Of a stretch of DNA of 64,000 nucleotides, positions 42,336 to 49,514 are shown in pieces (the stretch's first letter is position 1; every line of letters begins with the position of its first letter). Both the position numbers and the translations under genes were made by a program. Source of the DNA: CAYMND01 sp964465065 (lineage in GTDB: Bacteria > Acidobacteriota > Aminicenantia > UBA2199); assembly GCA_964465065.1 (NCBI GenBank), contig CAYXHZ010000009.1, positions 21,894-85,893 of the forward strand, given 5' to 3'. Below the pieces are notes generated by a model. It made no database searches and had not been told where the DNA came from. It worked only from the letters and a program-made list of their open reading frames with translations.

Positions 42336-44300
42336 TCAGCTGCCGATCGCCTGGTAAACCAGTTCGATCAGATCCCTGGTCTGGATTCCGGACAGTCCCG
42401 TCTCGCCGATGGCGTCCTTGAACATGACCGCGCAGTACGGGCAGGCGGTGACCAGGGTGTCGACTCCGGCACCGGCGGCTTCCTGGACACGCATATGGCT
42501 GATGCGCTGACCGTCGTGCTCCTCCTTCCACATGCCGCCGCCGCCGGCACCGCAGCAGAAACTGCGTTTGTGGTTGCGCGGCAGCTCGATCGACCTGCCG
42601 GAACTGGCCGCGGCCAGCACCCGGCGCGGCGCCTCGTACTCGCCGTTGTACCGGCCCAGGTAACAGGGATCGTGCAGCGCGGTCCGGCCGAAGTCGCAGG
42701 CCTGCAGCCGCAGTTTACCGGCCTGGATCAGGTCCAGGATGAACCGGCTGGCGTGAACGACCTCAAAGATGCCGCCGAGTTGGCTGTATTCGTTCTTGAG
42801 CACGTGATAGCCGTGCGGACAGAAGGTGACGATCTTGTTGAAGCGATACTTGCGAAGGGTGTCGATGTTGGCCCTGGCCAGAACCTGGTAGAGGTATTCG
42901 TGGCCGCTGCGTCGGGCCGGGTCGCCGCAGCACTGCTCCTCGGCTCCCAAGATGGCGAAATCGACGCCGGCCTTTTTGAGAATGGCCGCCATCTTGACGG
43001 CGTTCTGCTGGTTGTGGTTGTCGAAACTGCCCTGACAACCGACCCAGAGCAGGACGTCGGCGCCGCCTTTTTCAGCCATCAGCGGCACTTCCAGCCCCTT
43101 GGCCCAATCGGCGCGGCTGTCGTTGTTGATCCCCCAGGGGTTGAACTGGTTTTCCAGGCCGCGATACAGGGAATTGAGTTCGTCGGGAAAGCGGGATTCC
43201 ATCAACACTCCGTACTGGCGCATACCCATGATCTTGGGGATATGCTCGTTGAACATAGGGCATACCGTCATGCAGGCTCCGCAGGTTGTGCAGGACCACA
43301 GTTCCGCCTCGCCGACCACATCGGCGAACAGGGTTTTGAGATCGGTCTGTCCCTTTGCCAGCATGTCGGCTGACTCGTACAGATTGTCCTTGAGCTGGCT
43401 CAGCAGGGTCTTGGGAGTCAATTTCTTTCCCGACTGGAAGGCGGGGCAGACATCGTCGCAGCGGCCGCACTCGGCGCAGGAAAACAGATCGAGCAGGTCT
43501 TTCTGGCCCAGGTCCGTGATCTTGGGGGTGCCGAACTGCTCCTGGGCCTCGAGGTCGAGCAGCGGAATTTCGGCCAGGGGACCGTCATGCTTGAGGGCCA
43601 GGTTGACCGGGCCGGCGACCAGGTGCAGATGCTTGGAATGGGGAATAAAAACCAGGAAGGCCAGCACGACGGAGATGTGCAGCCACCACAGCAGGGAAAT
43701 CCAGATCGGGCTGACCGGACCGGCGGCGAAGGCCGTCCGCTGCAGCCAGGCGGCCAAAAAGTTCAGAGAGCTGGCATGGCCGGGGTTTCCGGCCATTTTC
43801 ATGGCTTCGTAGACGACAAAGCTGACCATCAGGATACTGATGAACGAGAGGATGACCAGGGATTCCCCGGAAGGGCGTTCCAGAGTCGAAGCCTTGACGA
43901 TGTAGCGGCGGACCAGGAAATATACCACCGCCAACAGGATCAGGGCGGCGAAAAGGTTCCCGGCGAACAGAATCAGATTGAGCAGCCAGCCGTGTCCGTA
44001 CAGCGAACCACCGGACAGATAGCCTTCGAAAACGTGGTTGAGGGTGATCAGGGCAAAGACGCAGAAGCCCCAGAAGATCGAGGCGTGAAACAGACCGGTG
44101 ACCGGACGGTTTTCGATCGCGCAATATTGGAACAGGACACGCTTGAGCGTCACCAGCAAGCGTTTCAGCGGCTGGTTGAAGCGCGGCTGGGTTTTACCCA
44201 GCTTGATCATGCGAATCTTTTTACGGAACTCGATACCGGCCAGGACCACGGCGGCGGCCAGTAGCGGTAAAAAAAGCATTTTTTCGAAAATCGACAACAT
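42336..44300 (-). CDS. Membrane Fe-S/cytochrome b oxidoreductase, EMO/HdrDE-like
   Basis: 654 aa from ATG 44300, for which the upstream ATG region supplies GGAGGAAATT. Residues 1-250 form a NarI/HdrE-like cytochrome b with several histidines (FHASIFWGFCVF, WWLHISVVLAFL, SKHLHL). Two [4Fe-4S] motifs follow (CAECGRCDDVCP, CTTCGACMTVCP), then two CCG domains (CCGDPARRSG, CCGAGGGGMW). This is the layout of ETF:methylmenaquinone oxidoreductases that link acyl-CoA dehydrogenation to the membrane quinone pool. No etfAB is in the window, so the donor is inferred only. Confidence 0.85.
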   Translation of the reverse strand: MLSIFEKMLFLPLLAAAVVLAGIEFRKKIRMIKLGKTQPRFNQPLKRLLVTLKRVLFQYCAIENRPVTGLFHASIFWGFCVFALITLNHVFEGYLSGGSLYGHGWLLNLILFAGNLFAALILLAVVYFLVRRYIVKASTLERPSGESLVILSFISILMVSFVVYEAMKMAGNPGHASSLNFLAAWLQRTAFAAGPVSPIWISLLWWLHISVVLAFLVFIPHSKHLHLVAGPVNLALKHDGPLAEIPLLDLEAQEQFGTPKITDLGQKDLLDLFSCAECGRCDDVCPAFQSGKKLTPKTLLSQLKDNLYESADMLAKGQTDLKTLFADVVGEAELWSCTTCGACMTVCPMFNEHIPKIMGMRQYGVLMESRFPDELNSLYRGLENQFNPWGINNDSRADWAKGLEVPLMAEKGGADVLLWVGCQGSFDNHNQQNAVKMAAILKKAGVDFAILGAEEQCCGDPARRSGHEYLYQVLARANIDTLRKYRFNKIVTFCPHGYHVLKNEYSQLGGIFEVVHASRFILDLIQAGKLRLQACDFGRTALHDPCYLGRYNGEYEAPRRVLAAASSGRSIELPRNHKRSFCCGAGGGGMWKEEHDGQRISHMRVQEAAGAGVDTLVTACPYCAVMFKDAIGETGLSGIQTRDLIELVYQAIGS

Positions 44301-44339
44301 AATTTCCTCCATCAGACACAGCGTATTAGCGGCCGTAGC

Positions 44340-45158
44340 TCAGGCCCGGGGTACGGCAATGGTGGCAAATGTAGCGGTGATGACATTCTCGATCGGTTTA
44401 TCCAGAAAGATTTCGGCCACGCGCCGGAAGCGGTCCGGAAAATCGGTGACGTAGAACGAATCGGCTTTCGGCTGAGCGCCGTTATTTTTCCAGCCCAGGG
44501 TCTCGAGCAGGGTGACAACCCGTTGCGCCGTCGGAACGGCGGAATCGACCAGGGTCACCTCCGCTCCCATCACCTCGGCGATCAGGGGGCGCAAGACCGG
44601 GTAATGGGTGCAGCCGAGCACCAGGGTGTCGACGCCCTGCCCGCACAGGGGGCGCAGGTATTCTTCCACGACCAGCCGGGTGGCCGGATGATGGATCCAG
44701 CCCTCCTCGACCAGGGGCACCAGGAGCGGGCAATCCCGTGAAAAAATTTCGACATCGCTGCGCAGCCGGCGTACGCCGCGCTCGTAGGCACCGGACGAAA
44801 TCGTGGCGCTGGTACCGATGATCCCCAACCGTTTGCGGCAGACGGCGCTGGCCGCCTCGGCTCCGGGGTGGATGACTTCCACCACCGGGATATCGATGCG
44901 TTCCTGCAGGTAGGCCGCCGCATGGGAAGAGGCCGAATTGCAGGCGATGACGATGATTTTCACATTCTTGGAGAGCAGAAACAGGGCGTTGCCCTCGGTG
45001 AACTGGCGGATGGCATCCGGAGATTTGCTGCCGTACGGCAGGCGGGCGGTATCCCCCAGAAAAACCATCTGTTCGTTTGGCAGCAGATCCCGGATGGCCC
45101 GGTACACGGTCAGGCCGCCGATTCCGGAATCGAAAATACCGATCGGTTTACTGTTCAT
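44340..45158 (-). CDS. murI: Glutamate racemase
   Basis: 272 aa. IFDSGIGGLTV at the N-terminus, catalytic Cys in IACNSASSHAAA (a Ser follows where Thr is usual) and second catalytic Cys in VLGCTHYPVL. It makes D-glutamate for peptidoglycan. Overlaps the GerMN gene by 11 nt and forms an operon with it and the amidase, all cell-wall functions. Confidence 0.95.
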   Translation of the reverse strand: MNSKPIGIFDSGIGGLTVYRAIRDLLPNEQMVFLGDTARLPYGSKSPDAIRQFTEGNALFLLSKNVKIIVIACNSASSHAAAYLQERIDIPVVEVIHPGAEAASAVCRKRLGIIGTSATISSGAYERGVRRLRSDVEIFSRDCPLLVPLVEEGWIHHPATRLVVEEYLRPLCGQGVDTLVLGCTHYPVLRPLIAEVMGAEVTLVDSAVPTAQRVVTLLETLGWKNNGAQPKADSFYVTDFPDRFRRVAEIFLDKPIENVITATFATIAVPRA

Positions 45159-45741
45159 CGATTCCGCTCAGATAGGAATAATCGGCAAAGAAAGGTTCAT
45201 CGAAAACGATATGCCCGGCCAGGGTCTCGTGTTCGTTGCCGCCGATCAGAAATTGCACCGATTCGATATCCTTGAAGTTGAAGCACAGGTTGTTGACGAA
45301 AAAATAGATGAAAGACAGTTCGGCGCTGCTGCCTTTTAGGACGCGCAGCTGCAAACCTTCCTCAAAATCGACGATCAGGCGTTTTTCCAGACTCAGGTAA
45401 TACAGGGCGCGGATCTGCGTCCCGGCCGGTATCGGTACGATAAACCCCGGCTCGCCGCGCATGATGAGATTGAGAAAGGAGCGGAACTGCAGGTCCCGGC
45501 GCGGTTCGGCCGCTAACAGCTTGCTGACGCCCTGCATCTGATTGCCGTTCTCTGAAAAAAAAAAGCAACTGACCGTCAGATCGGCCGGTTTATCGGATTG
45601 CTGTCCTTTATCCGCATTGGGAAGAATGGTATCGGGCAGGGCCAAAGGCTTGCGCTGATAGGCGATGAAGGTGATGATGGCCACAGCCAGGAAAACGACC
45701 GCCGCTCCCATGATCAAGATACGCAGCAAGCGGCCGTTCAT
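45148..45741 (-). CDS. Membrane-anchored GerMN-domain protein
   Basis: 197 aa, one membrane anchor at about 8-28. The rest has a GerMN-like beta-alpha pattern: LTVSCFFFSENG, RSFLNLIMRGEP, GTQIRALYYLSLEKRLIVDF. Families with this domain (GerM, LpqB) act outside the membrane in peptidoglycan contexts. Overlaps the amidase by 4 nt and murI by 11 nt. Confidence 0.82.
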   Translation of the reverse strand: MNGRLLRILIMGAAVVFLAVAIITFIAYQRKPLALPDTILPNADKGQQSDKPADLTVSCFFFSENGNQMQGVSKLLAAEPRRDLQFRSFLNLIMRGEPGFIVPIPAGTQIRALYYLSLEKRLIVDFEEGLQLRVLKGSSAELSFIYFFVNNLCFNFKDIESVQFLIGGNEHETLAGHIVFDEPFFADYSYLSGIDEQ

Positions 45742-46937
45742 TCGCCCACCGTGTTGTTGTAGCGGGCCACGAAACGACTGATGCCGCGGAATACGGCCTG
45801 AGCCGCTTCCAGCTGGAAGGATTCCGAATTCAGCTTCTGCCCTTCGCCGGGGTTGGACAGAAAGGCGATCTCAACCAGTACCGCCGGCATGGCGGCGCGC
45901 ATCAGCACCCGGAACGGCGCCTGTTTGACCCCGCGGTTGCGGGTGTTGAGGAGTTCGTTGAGTTCCTCCTGGATTTCCACCGCCAGCTTGCTGGATTCCT
46001 GGATATATTCGTTCTGCGCCATATTCCACAAGATCATTTTCAGATCGTTGCTGTCGGCGATCTGCTCGATTTCTTCGTAAGAGGTATTCTCTTTCTTGGC
46101 CAATTCCGCGGCTTCCTTGTCGGTGGCCTTGAGACTGACGTAGAAAGTTTCCGGACCACGGGCGCTGTGCCGGTAATCCGAGTTGAGATGTATGGAAACG
46201 AACAGCTGCGCCTTTTCGTTGTTGGCCTTGGCCACCCGGCTGTTGAGCGAGACTTCTTCGTCGCCTTCCCGGGTCATGATCACCCGCAAACCCAGGCGGC
46301 GCACGACCAGATTTTTCAGATGCTGGGCTATTTTCAGCGCGATATCTTTTTCGTAGATGTTGCCGTCCTTGACCGCGCCCATATCGCTGCCGCCGTGTCC
46401 GGGGTCGATGCAGATGGTGTCGATTCTGCGCAGGGGCGCAGCCTGGGGCGGGAGCTGCTCCAGAACCGGCGGCGCCGTTTGCTGAACCGGCGGCTGTTCC
46501 TGAACCGGTGCGGCGATCGGCTGGGCTTGGGGCGGAGGCGGATTCGTGACCGGAGCGGGCTGGGTTGCCGGTGCGTTGACCAGGTCGAAAACCAGCCGGT
46601 ACGGATTTTCCAGCACGAAGTGGTTACGGATGCGCGCCGATTTCCGCAAGTGGACCTCGAAGCGGCTGTGGCCGCCGGTCCGGCTGGTCACCAGGCGTTC
46701 GAGCAGGCTGGATTTGGCGATGGGAATGGTCTGGGGGCTCTCCTGCATGGTTCCCTGGATATCGACGACGATCGTCCGTTCCTGGGCATGATACTTGTAA
46801 ACCACCGGATCGCTGCTCTGCAGAACGATACGGGTATAGCCCGGATGATCGAACGAACGGAATTGTACGGACAAAGGAAAGATAGAGAGGGGAAAAAAAG
46901 ACAAAATCAGCAGCAGTGAGAATAGCGAATAACGCAT
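45738..46937 (-). CDS. N-acetylmuramoyl-L-alanine amidase with AMIN domain
   Basis: 399 aa from ATG 46937; an in-frame GTG lies seven codons upstream, and longer readings would run into tmRNA. Signal peptide, AMIN domain (about 25-125), a proline- and glutamine-rich linker (about 130-175), then Amidase_3: CIDPGHGGSDMGA, FVSIHLNSDY and VLVEIAFLSNPGE, with the Zn ligands His, Glu, His and the catalytic Glu. It cuts the stem peptide from peptidoglycan during cell separation. First gene of the amidase-GerMN-murI operon; the promoter may lie inside the tmRNA gene. Confidence 0.93.
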   Translation of the reverse strand: MRYSLFSLLLILSFFPLSIFPLSVQFRSFDHPGYTRIVLQSSDPVVYKYHAQERTIVVDIQGTMQESPQTIPIAKSSLLERLVTSRTGGHSRFEVHLRKSARIRNHFVLENPYRLVFDLVNAPATQPAPVTNPPPPQAQPIAAPVQEQPPVQQTAPPVLEQLPPQAAPLRRIDTICIDPGHGGSDMGAVKDGNIYEKDIALKIAQHLKNLVVRRLGLRVIMTREGDEEVSLNSRVAKANNEKAQLFVSIHLNSDYRHSARGPETFYVSLKATDKEAAELAKKENTSYEEIEQIADSNDLKMILWNMAQNEYIQESSKLAVEIQEELNELLNTRNRGVKQAPFRVLMRAAMPAVLVEIAFLSNPGEGQKLNSESFQLEAAQAVFRGISRFVARYNNTVGE

Positions 46938-46967
46938 ACCATGTTCTGTCAGCTTCACTGTTACCCC

Positions 46968-47311
46968 TGGAGGCGGCGGGAATCGAACCCGCGTCCAATA
47001 ATGACGCCAATAAAGCATCTACAGGCTTAGTCTGTTTTCATACAGCCACGGTGTCCGAAACAGACAAACACTGCCGTGACCGACTCCCTAAAGTTTCGCC
47101 CGAACTCCGAAGGAGTCCCGATGATCGGACTATCCCGCATTGTTGCGCCCTGACGCCCCCGCGGGAGAGAGACGGCAGAACGGCTGCGCAGTTTATTACG
47201 CAGCGAGTGCTAAATCTTGATTGGCACTTGTAGGTTTTGGCACTTTTTACGAGGTACCCACTCCACCTGCAACCTTACCTTTGTCAAAACTGTCGAACCC
47301 AAATCGCCCCC
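46968..47311 (-). ncRNA. ssrA: Transfer-messenger RNA (tmRNA)
   Basis: 344 nt. The 5' end GGGGGCG pairs with CGCCTCC near the 3' end, and a T-arm GGTTCGATTCC lies near 47000, giving the tRNA-like half. The tag frame at 47199-47225 encodes A-N-Q-D-L-A-L-A-A followed by two TAA stops, with the LAA ending that marks proteins for degradation. The CCA end is not encoded; the next bases after the discriminator A are GGGG. It rescues stalled ribosomes. Confidence 0.9.
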
Positions 47312-47353
47312 AACCTGGGGGAAGCATCCGTTTGGCAACGGATTCTCAAAAAA

Positions 47354-47430
47354 TGGCGGGGCCGACGAGACTCGAACTCGCGACCTCATGCGTGACAGGC
47401 ATGCGTTCTAACCAACTGAACTACGACCCC
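47354..47430 (-). tRNA. tRNA-Asp (anticodon GTC)
   Basis: Acceptor GGGGTCG pairs with CGGCCCC, discriminator G, and CCA is encoded. Anticodon loop CTGTCAC, stem CATGC/GCATG; T-arm GCGAG-TTCGAGT-CTCGT. It lies 42 nt upstream of the tmRNA. Confidence 0.93.
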
Positions 47431-47443
47431 GCACACTTTTTAC

Positions 47444-47516
47444 TGGGCGGTAGAGGACTTGAACCTCTGGCCATCGGCGTGTAAAACCGATGCTCTACCA
47501 GCTGAGCTAACCGCCC
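47444..47516 (-). tRNA. tRNA-Val (anticodon TAC)
   Basis: Acceptor GGGCGGT pairs with ACCGCCC, discriminator A. Anticodon loop TTTACAC within stem TCGGT/GCCGA. T-arm AGAGG-TTCAAGT-CCTCT. CCA is not encoded. First gene of the tRNA-Val, tRNA-Asp, tmRNA array. Confidence 0.93.
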
Positions 47517-47541
47517 GTCTAGCGCCCTAGCGAGAAGCTAC

Positions 47542-47571
47542 AATTTACACTATTTCCTAGCTGTTTGTCAA
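47542..47571 (-). promoter_or_regulatory. Promoter of the tRNA-tmRNA array
   Basis: On the minus strand: -35 TTGACA (47571-47566), 18 bp, -10 TAAATT (47547-47542). Followed by a GC-rich stretch before the tRNA. Confidence 0.6.
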
Positions 47572-47636
47572 TAGCCTGCATGAAGCGGATTGACAGAACG
47601 GCCCGAACGGCCCGGGAAAGCGGAAACAGCGAAGAA

Positions 47637-48020
47637 TCAACTCCGCTTCAGCCGCCACAGAATCGCCATCGATACCAGTCCCCCGACCAGCAGCACCAGG
47701 GCCAGGGGGTTGAATATTCTGCAGGCCGCCGCAGCCAATATGGCTGTGGTCAGGTAGGCGCAAGCGGCCCAGACTGTTTTCATGGCCAAACGGTCCCGGT
47801 TCACGCAGGCGGCTGCGGCCCAGGCGATCAACAGGCCGCAGAGCATGACAGCCGTGCCCATGGCGACAAAAAAATAGCCGAACATGCCCGCGATTTCCGC
47901 AGAAACCTGTTTTTGCAGACTGCCGACCAGCTCGACAACGTAAAGGTTGTGTATCATACCGATGACCAGGGACATGATTCCATAGGCGATGAACCAACGC
48001 CGGGCGGTTTTCCCTTTCAC
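47637..48020 (-). CDS. Small four-helix membrane protein
   Basis: 127 aa, four predicted membrane segments (about 10-27, 44-68, 82-97, 101-121). No recognised domain. Overlaps the 48017-48433 gene by 4 nt; together they form a two-gene membrane unit downstream of a GbsR-like regulator. Confidence 0.7.
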   Translation of the reverse strand: MKGKTARRWFIAYGIMSLVIGMIHNLYVVELVGSLQKQVSAEIAGMFGYFFVAMGTAVMLCGLLIAWAAAACVNRDRLAMKTVWAACAYLTTAILAAAACRIFNPLALVLLVGGLVSMAILWRLKRS

Positions 48021-48433
48021 TTAGCCACCCCTTGCATCAGCCGACCATCGCTCAGCCAGAAATACAAATAAACCCCGGCGACGACAGTCTCGATGAGCAT
48101 GGGCGCCAGCAAGGAAATGCCGACAGCCTCACCGAGCAAGCCATGAGCGCTCGATACGGCAAAGCCGGCCATGTTCAGGCTGACAACCAGCGAGACCATC
48201 CGCCTCGGACCGGAGGCCGACTCGTTTCTGGCCAGCAGCAGCAGGACCGCAAACCCCAGCATCAGGCTCGACGCCCGCCGAACCAGGAAACAGACCGCCT
48301 CCGTTCCGGCAATCCCGAAATCGCGGCTCACCGTTTCCGGATACAGCAGCATGGACAAAAACAAATACAGGTAGAGCGTTGCGGTCAGCACAGACATGAT
48401 TTTGAACTTTTTTTCTTTTTTCATTTCTTTCAT
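48017..48433 (-). CDS. Small membrane protein, DUF4345-like pattern
   Basis: 138 aa from ATG 48433; AAGGAG is present 13 nt upstream. About four membrane segments. The phrase TVSRDFGIAGTEAVCFLVRRASSL suggests membrane proteins with a DoxX/DUF4345-like arrangement, but I cannot assign it firmly. The N-terminus is Lys-rich. Confidence 0.65.
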   Translation of the reverse strand: MKEMKKEKKFKIMSVLTATLYLYLFLSMLLYPETVSRDFGIAGTEAVCFLVRRASSLMLGFAVLLLLARNESASGPRRMVSLVVSLNMAGFAVSSAHGLLGEAVGISLLAPMLIETVVAGVYLYFWLSDGRLMQGVAK

Positions 48434-48593
48434 GGTCAGATCACACTCCTTGTATCGACTCGTCATTTTCGCGGTTTCCGTCTCCGACCGGACTTCCCGA
48501 TGAATGCACCAGACCCAAGTCATATTTTTAATTATTCTGAACGTTGTGAACCTTAAGCACAGATAAAAGCTCCGGTTCAGCCAGTTCATGATG

Positions 48594-49100
48594 TCATTCA
48601 GCCAGGAACAAATTGACGAAGTTGAGGGCCGTACGGCTTTTTTTCTCGTCGACGAGGAACTTGTCGGCCACCCGGTTGAACAGAGCCATGTACTTCTCCA
48701 GCTCGCCCATCCGCTGCGCCACCGGCGGTGTCTTGTCGAGCTCTCCCTCGGCGAGCAGGTCACGCAGGGCGTTGAGACCGGGATCGAATTCACGCTTTTT
48801 TCGCTCTTTGACAATATTGAAGAGCATCTTCCAGGAATCGGGTTCGGCGCTGTAATAATCACGGCGGTCACCGGGCCGGTGGCTGTGGACGATCACGCCC
48901 CAGTTGCGCAACTCGTTGAGACTCATGCTGGCGTTGCCCTTGCTGACGGTCAGCTGCTCGACCACCTCGTCCAGGGACACCGGTGTCGGCGCCAGCATGA
49001 TGTAGGCCTGGATACGGGCCATGGAACGGTTGATGCCCCACAGCACGCCCATGGAACCCCACAGGTCGATGAAGCGTTCCTGAGCCGGAGTCAGATTCAT
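48594..49100 (-). CDS. GbsR/MarR-type transcriptional regulator
   Basis: 168 aa from ATG 49100 (GAGGTG upstream; the GTG two codons earlier is less likely). Winged helix with IDLWGSMGVLWGINRSMARI, LDEVVEQLTVSKGNASMSL and WGVIVHSHRPGDRRDYYSAE, the GbsR pattern. The C-terminal helices form the dimer. Effector unknown (choline in the Bacillus model). It heads a leftward cluster with two small membrane proteins, its probable targets. Confidence 0.9.
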   Translation of the reverse strand: MNLTPAQERFIDLWGSMGVLWGINRSMARIQAYIMLAPTPVSLDEVVEQLTVSKGNASMSLNELRNWGVIVHSHRPGDRRDYYSAEPDSWKMLFNIVKERKKREFDPGLNALRDLLAEGELDKTPPVAQRMGELEKYMALFNRVADKFLVDEKKSRTALNFVNLFLAE

Positions 49101-49130
49101 GATCACACCTCAAGTTTCATTATAAATTGA

Positions 49131-49159
49131 ATTTTAAATCGTTTCGCTCCGCTTGTCAA
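49131..49159 (-). promoter_or_regulatory. Promoter and candidate operator of the GbsR-like gene
   Basis: On the minus strand: -35 TTGACA (49159-49154), 17 bp, -10 TAAAAT (49136-49131). A near-palindrome AAATTGAATTT (49124-49134) overlaps the -10 and the start region, a plausible autoregulatory site. Confidence 0.65.
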
Positions 49160-49186
49160 GCCGACAATCAGCAAGAGTATGTCTCA

Positions 49187-49301
49187 TCAGGATTCCGGCA
49201 GCGATTTGACGTGCTGCAAACGGTCATGGACCTGCCTGGCCATCCCCAGTCCCCCCATGCAGAAAGGCATTGAGAGATTTCAGACTGTCCCGTTCCGCCA
49301 T
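49187..49301 (-). CDS. Possible micro-gene with a one-base frameshift
   Basis: ATG at 49301 follows a near-perfect AGGAGGTGA site. The first frame gives 25 codons to a TGA at 49224. A run of six G (49256-49251) sits just before a second frame that continues to a TGA at 49187. Removing one G would give one 37-aa peptide of N-terminal part MAERDSLKSLNAFLHGG and C-terminal part LGMARQVHDRLQHVKSLPES. The rest of 49302-49452 shows no open frame. It could be a decayed gene, an assembly slip or a spurious signal. Confidence 0.35.
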
Positions 49302-49452
49302 GAAGTCACCTCCTGGCCGGCAGGTCTCGATCGAGGCGAGTGTCCGCTGCACAATGACGCCTACATCATACGTTATATTGGCGCCTGACACCAGCCAACA
49401 CCCATGTTATCCCATCCTGAGCGCAACCGACCCGCAGTTCGGTGGAAACCCG

Positions 49453-49482
49453 TTGACAAAATCGCCGCTATGCCCGTATAAT
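49453..49482 (+). promoter_or_regulatory. Promoter of the Ser/Thr kinase gene
   Basis: -35 TTGACA (49453-49458), 18 bp, -10 TATAAT (49477-49482). The leader of about 25 nt has no ribosome site. Confidence 0.75.
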
Positions 49483-49514
49483 TTTGCTGTACACTCGGAT
49501 TGCTCTGAACATTC

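Noticed and set aside
45738..47018. A longer amidase start inside the tmRNA gene
   Set aside because: It would place coding sequence over the tmRNA 3' half; the signal peptide begins at 46937.
46968..47516. tRNA/tmRNA array as an island attachment site
   Set aside because: No integrase, direct repeat or shift in composition is visible nearby.
49179..49388. A 69-codon plus-strand frame
   Set aside because: No ribosome site, no recognisable domain, and it overlaps the likely minus-strand micro-gene.
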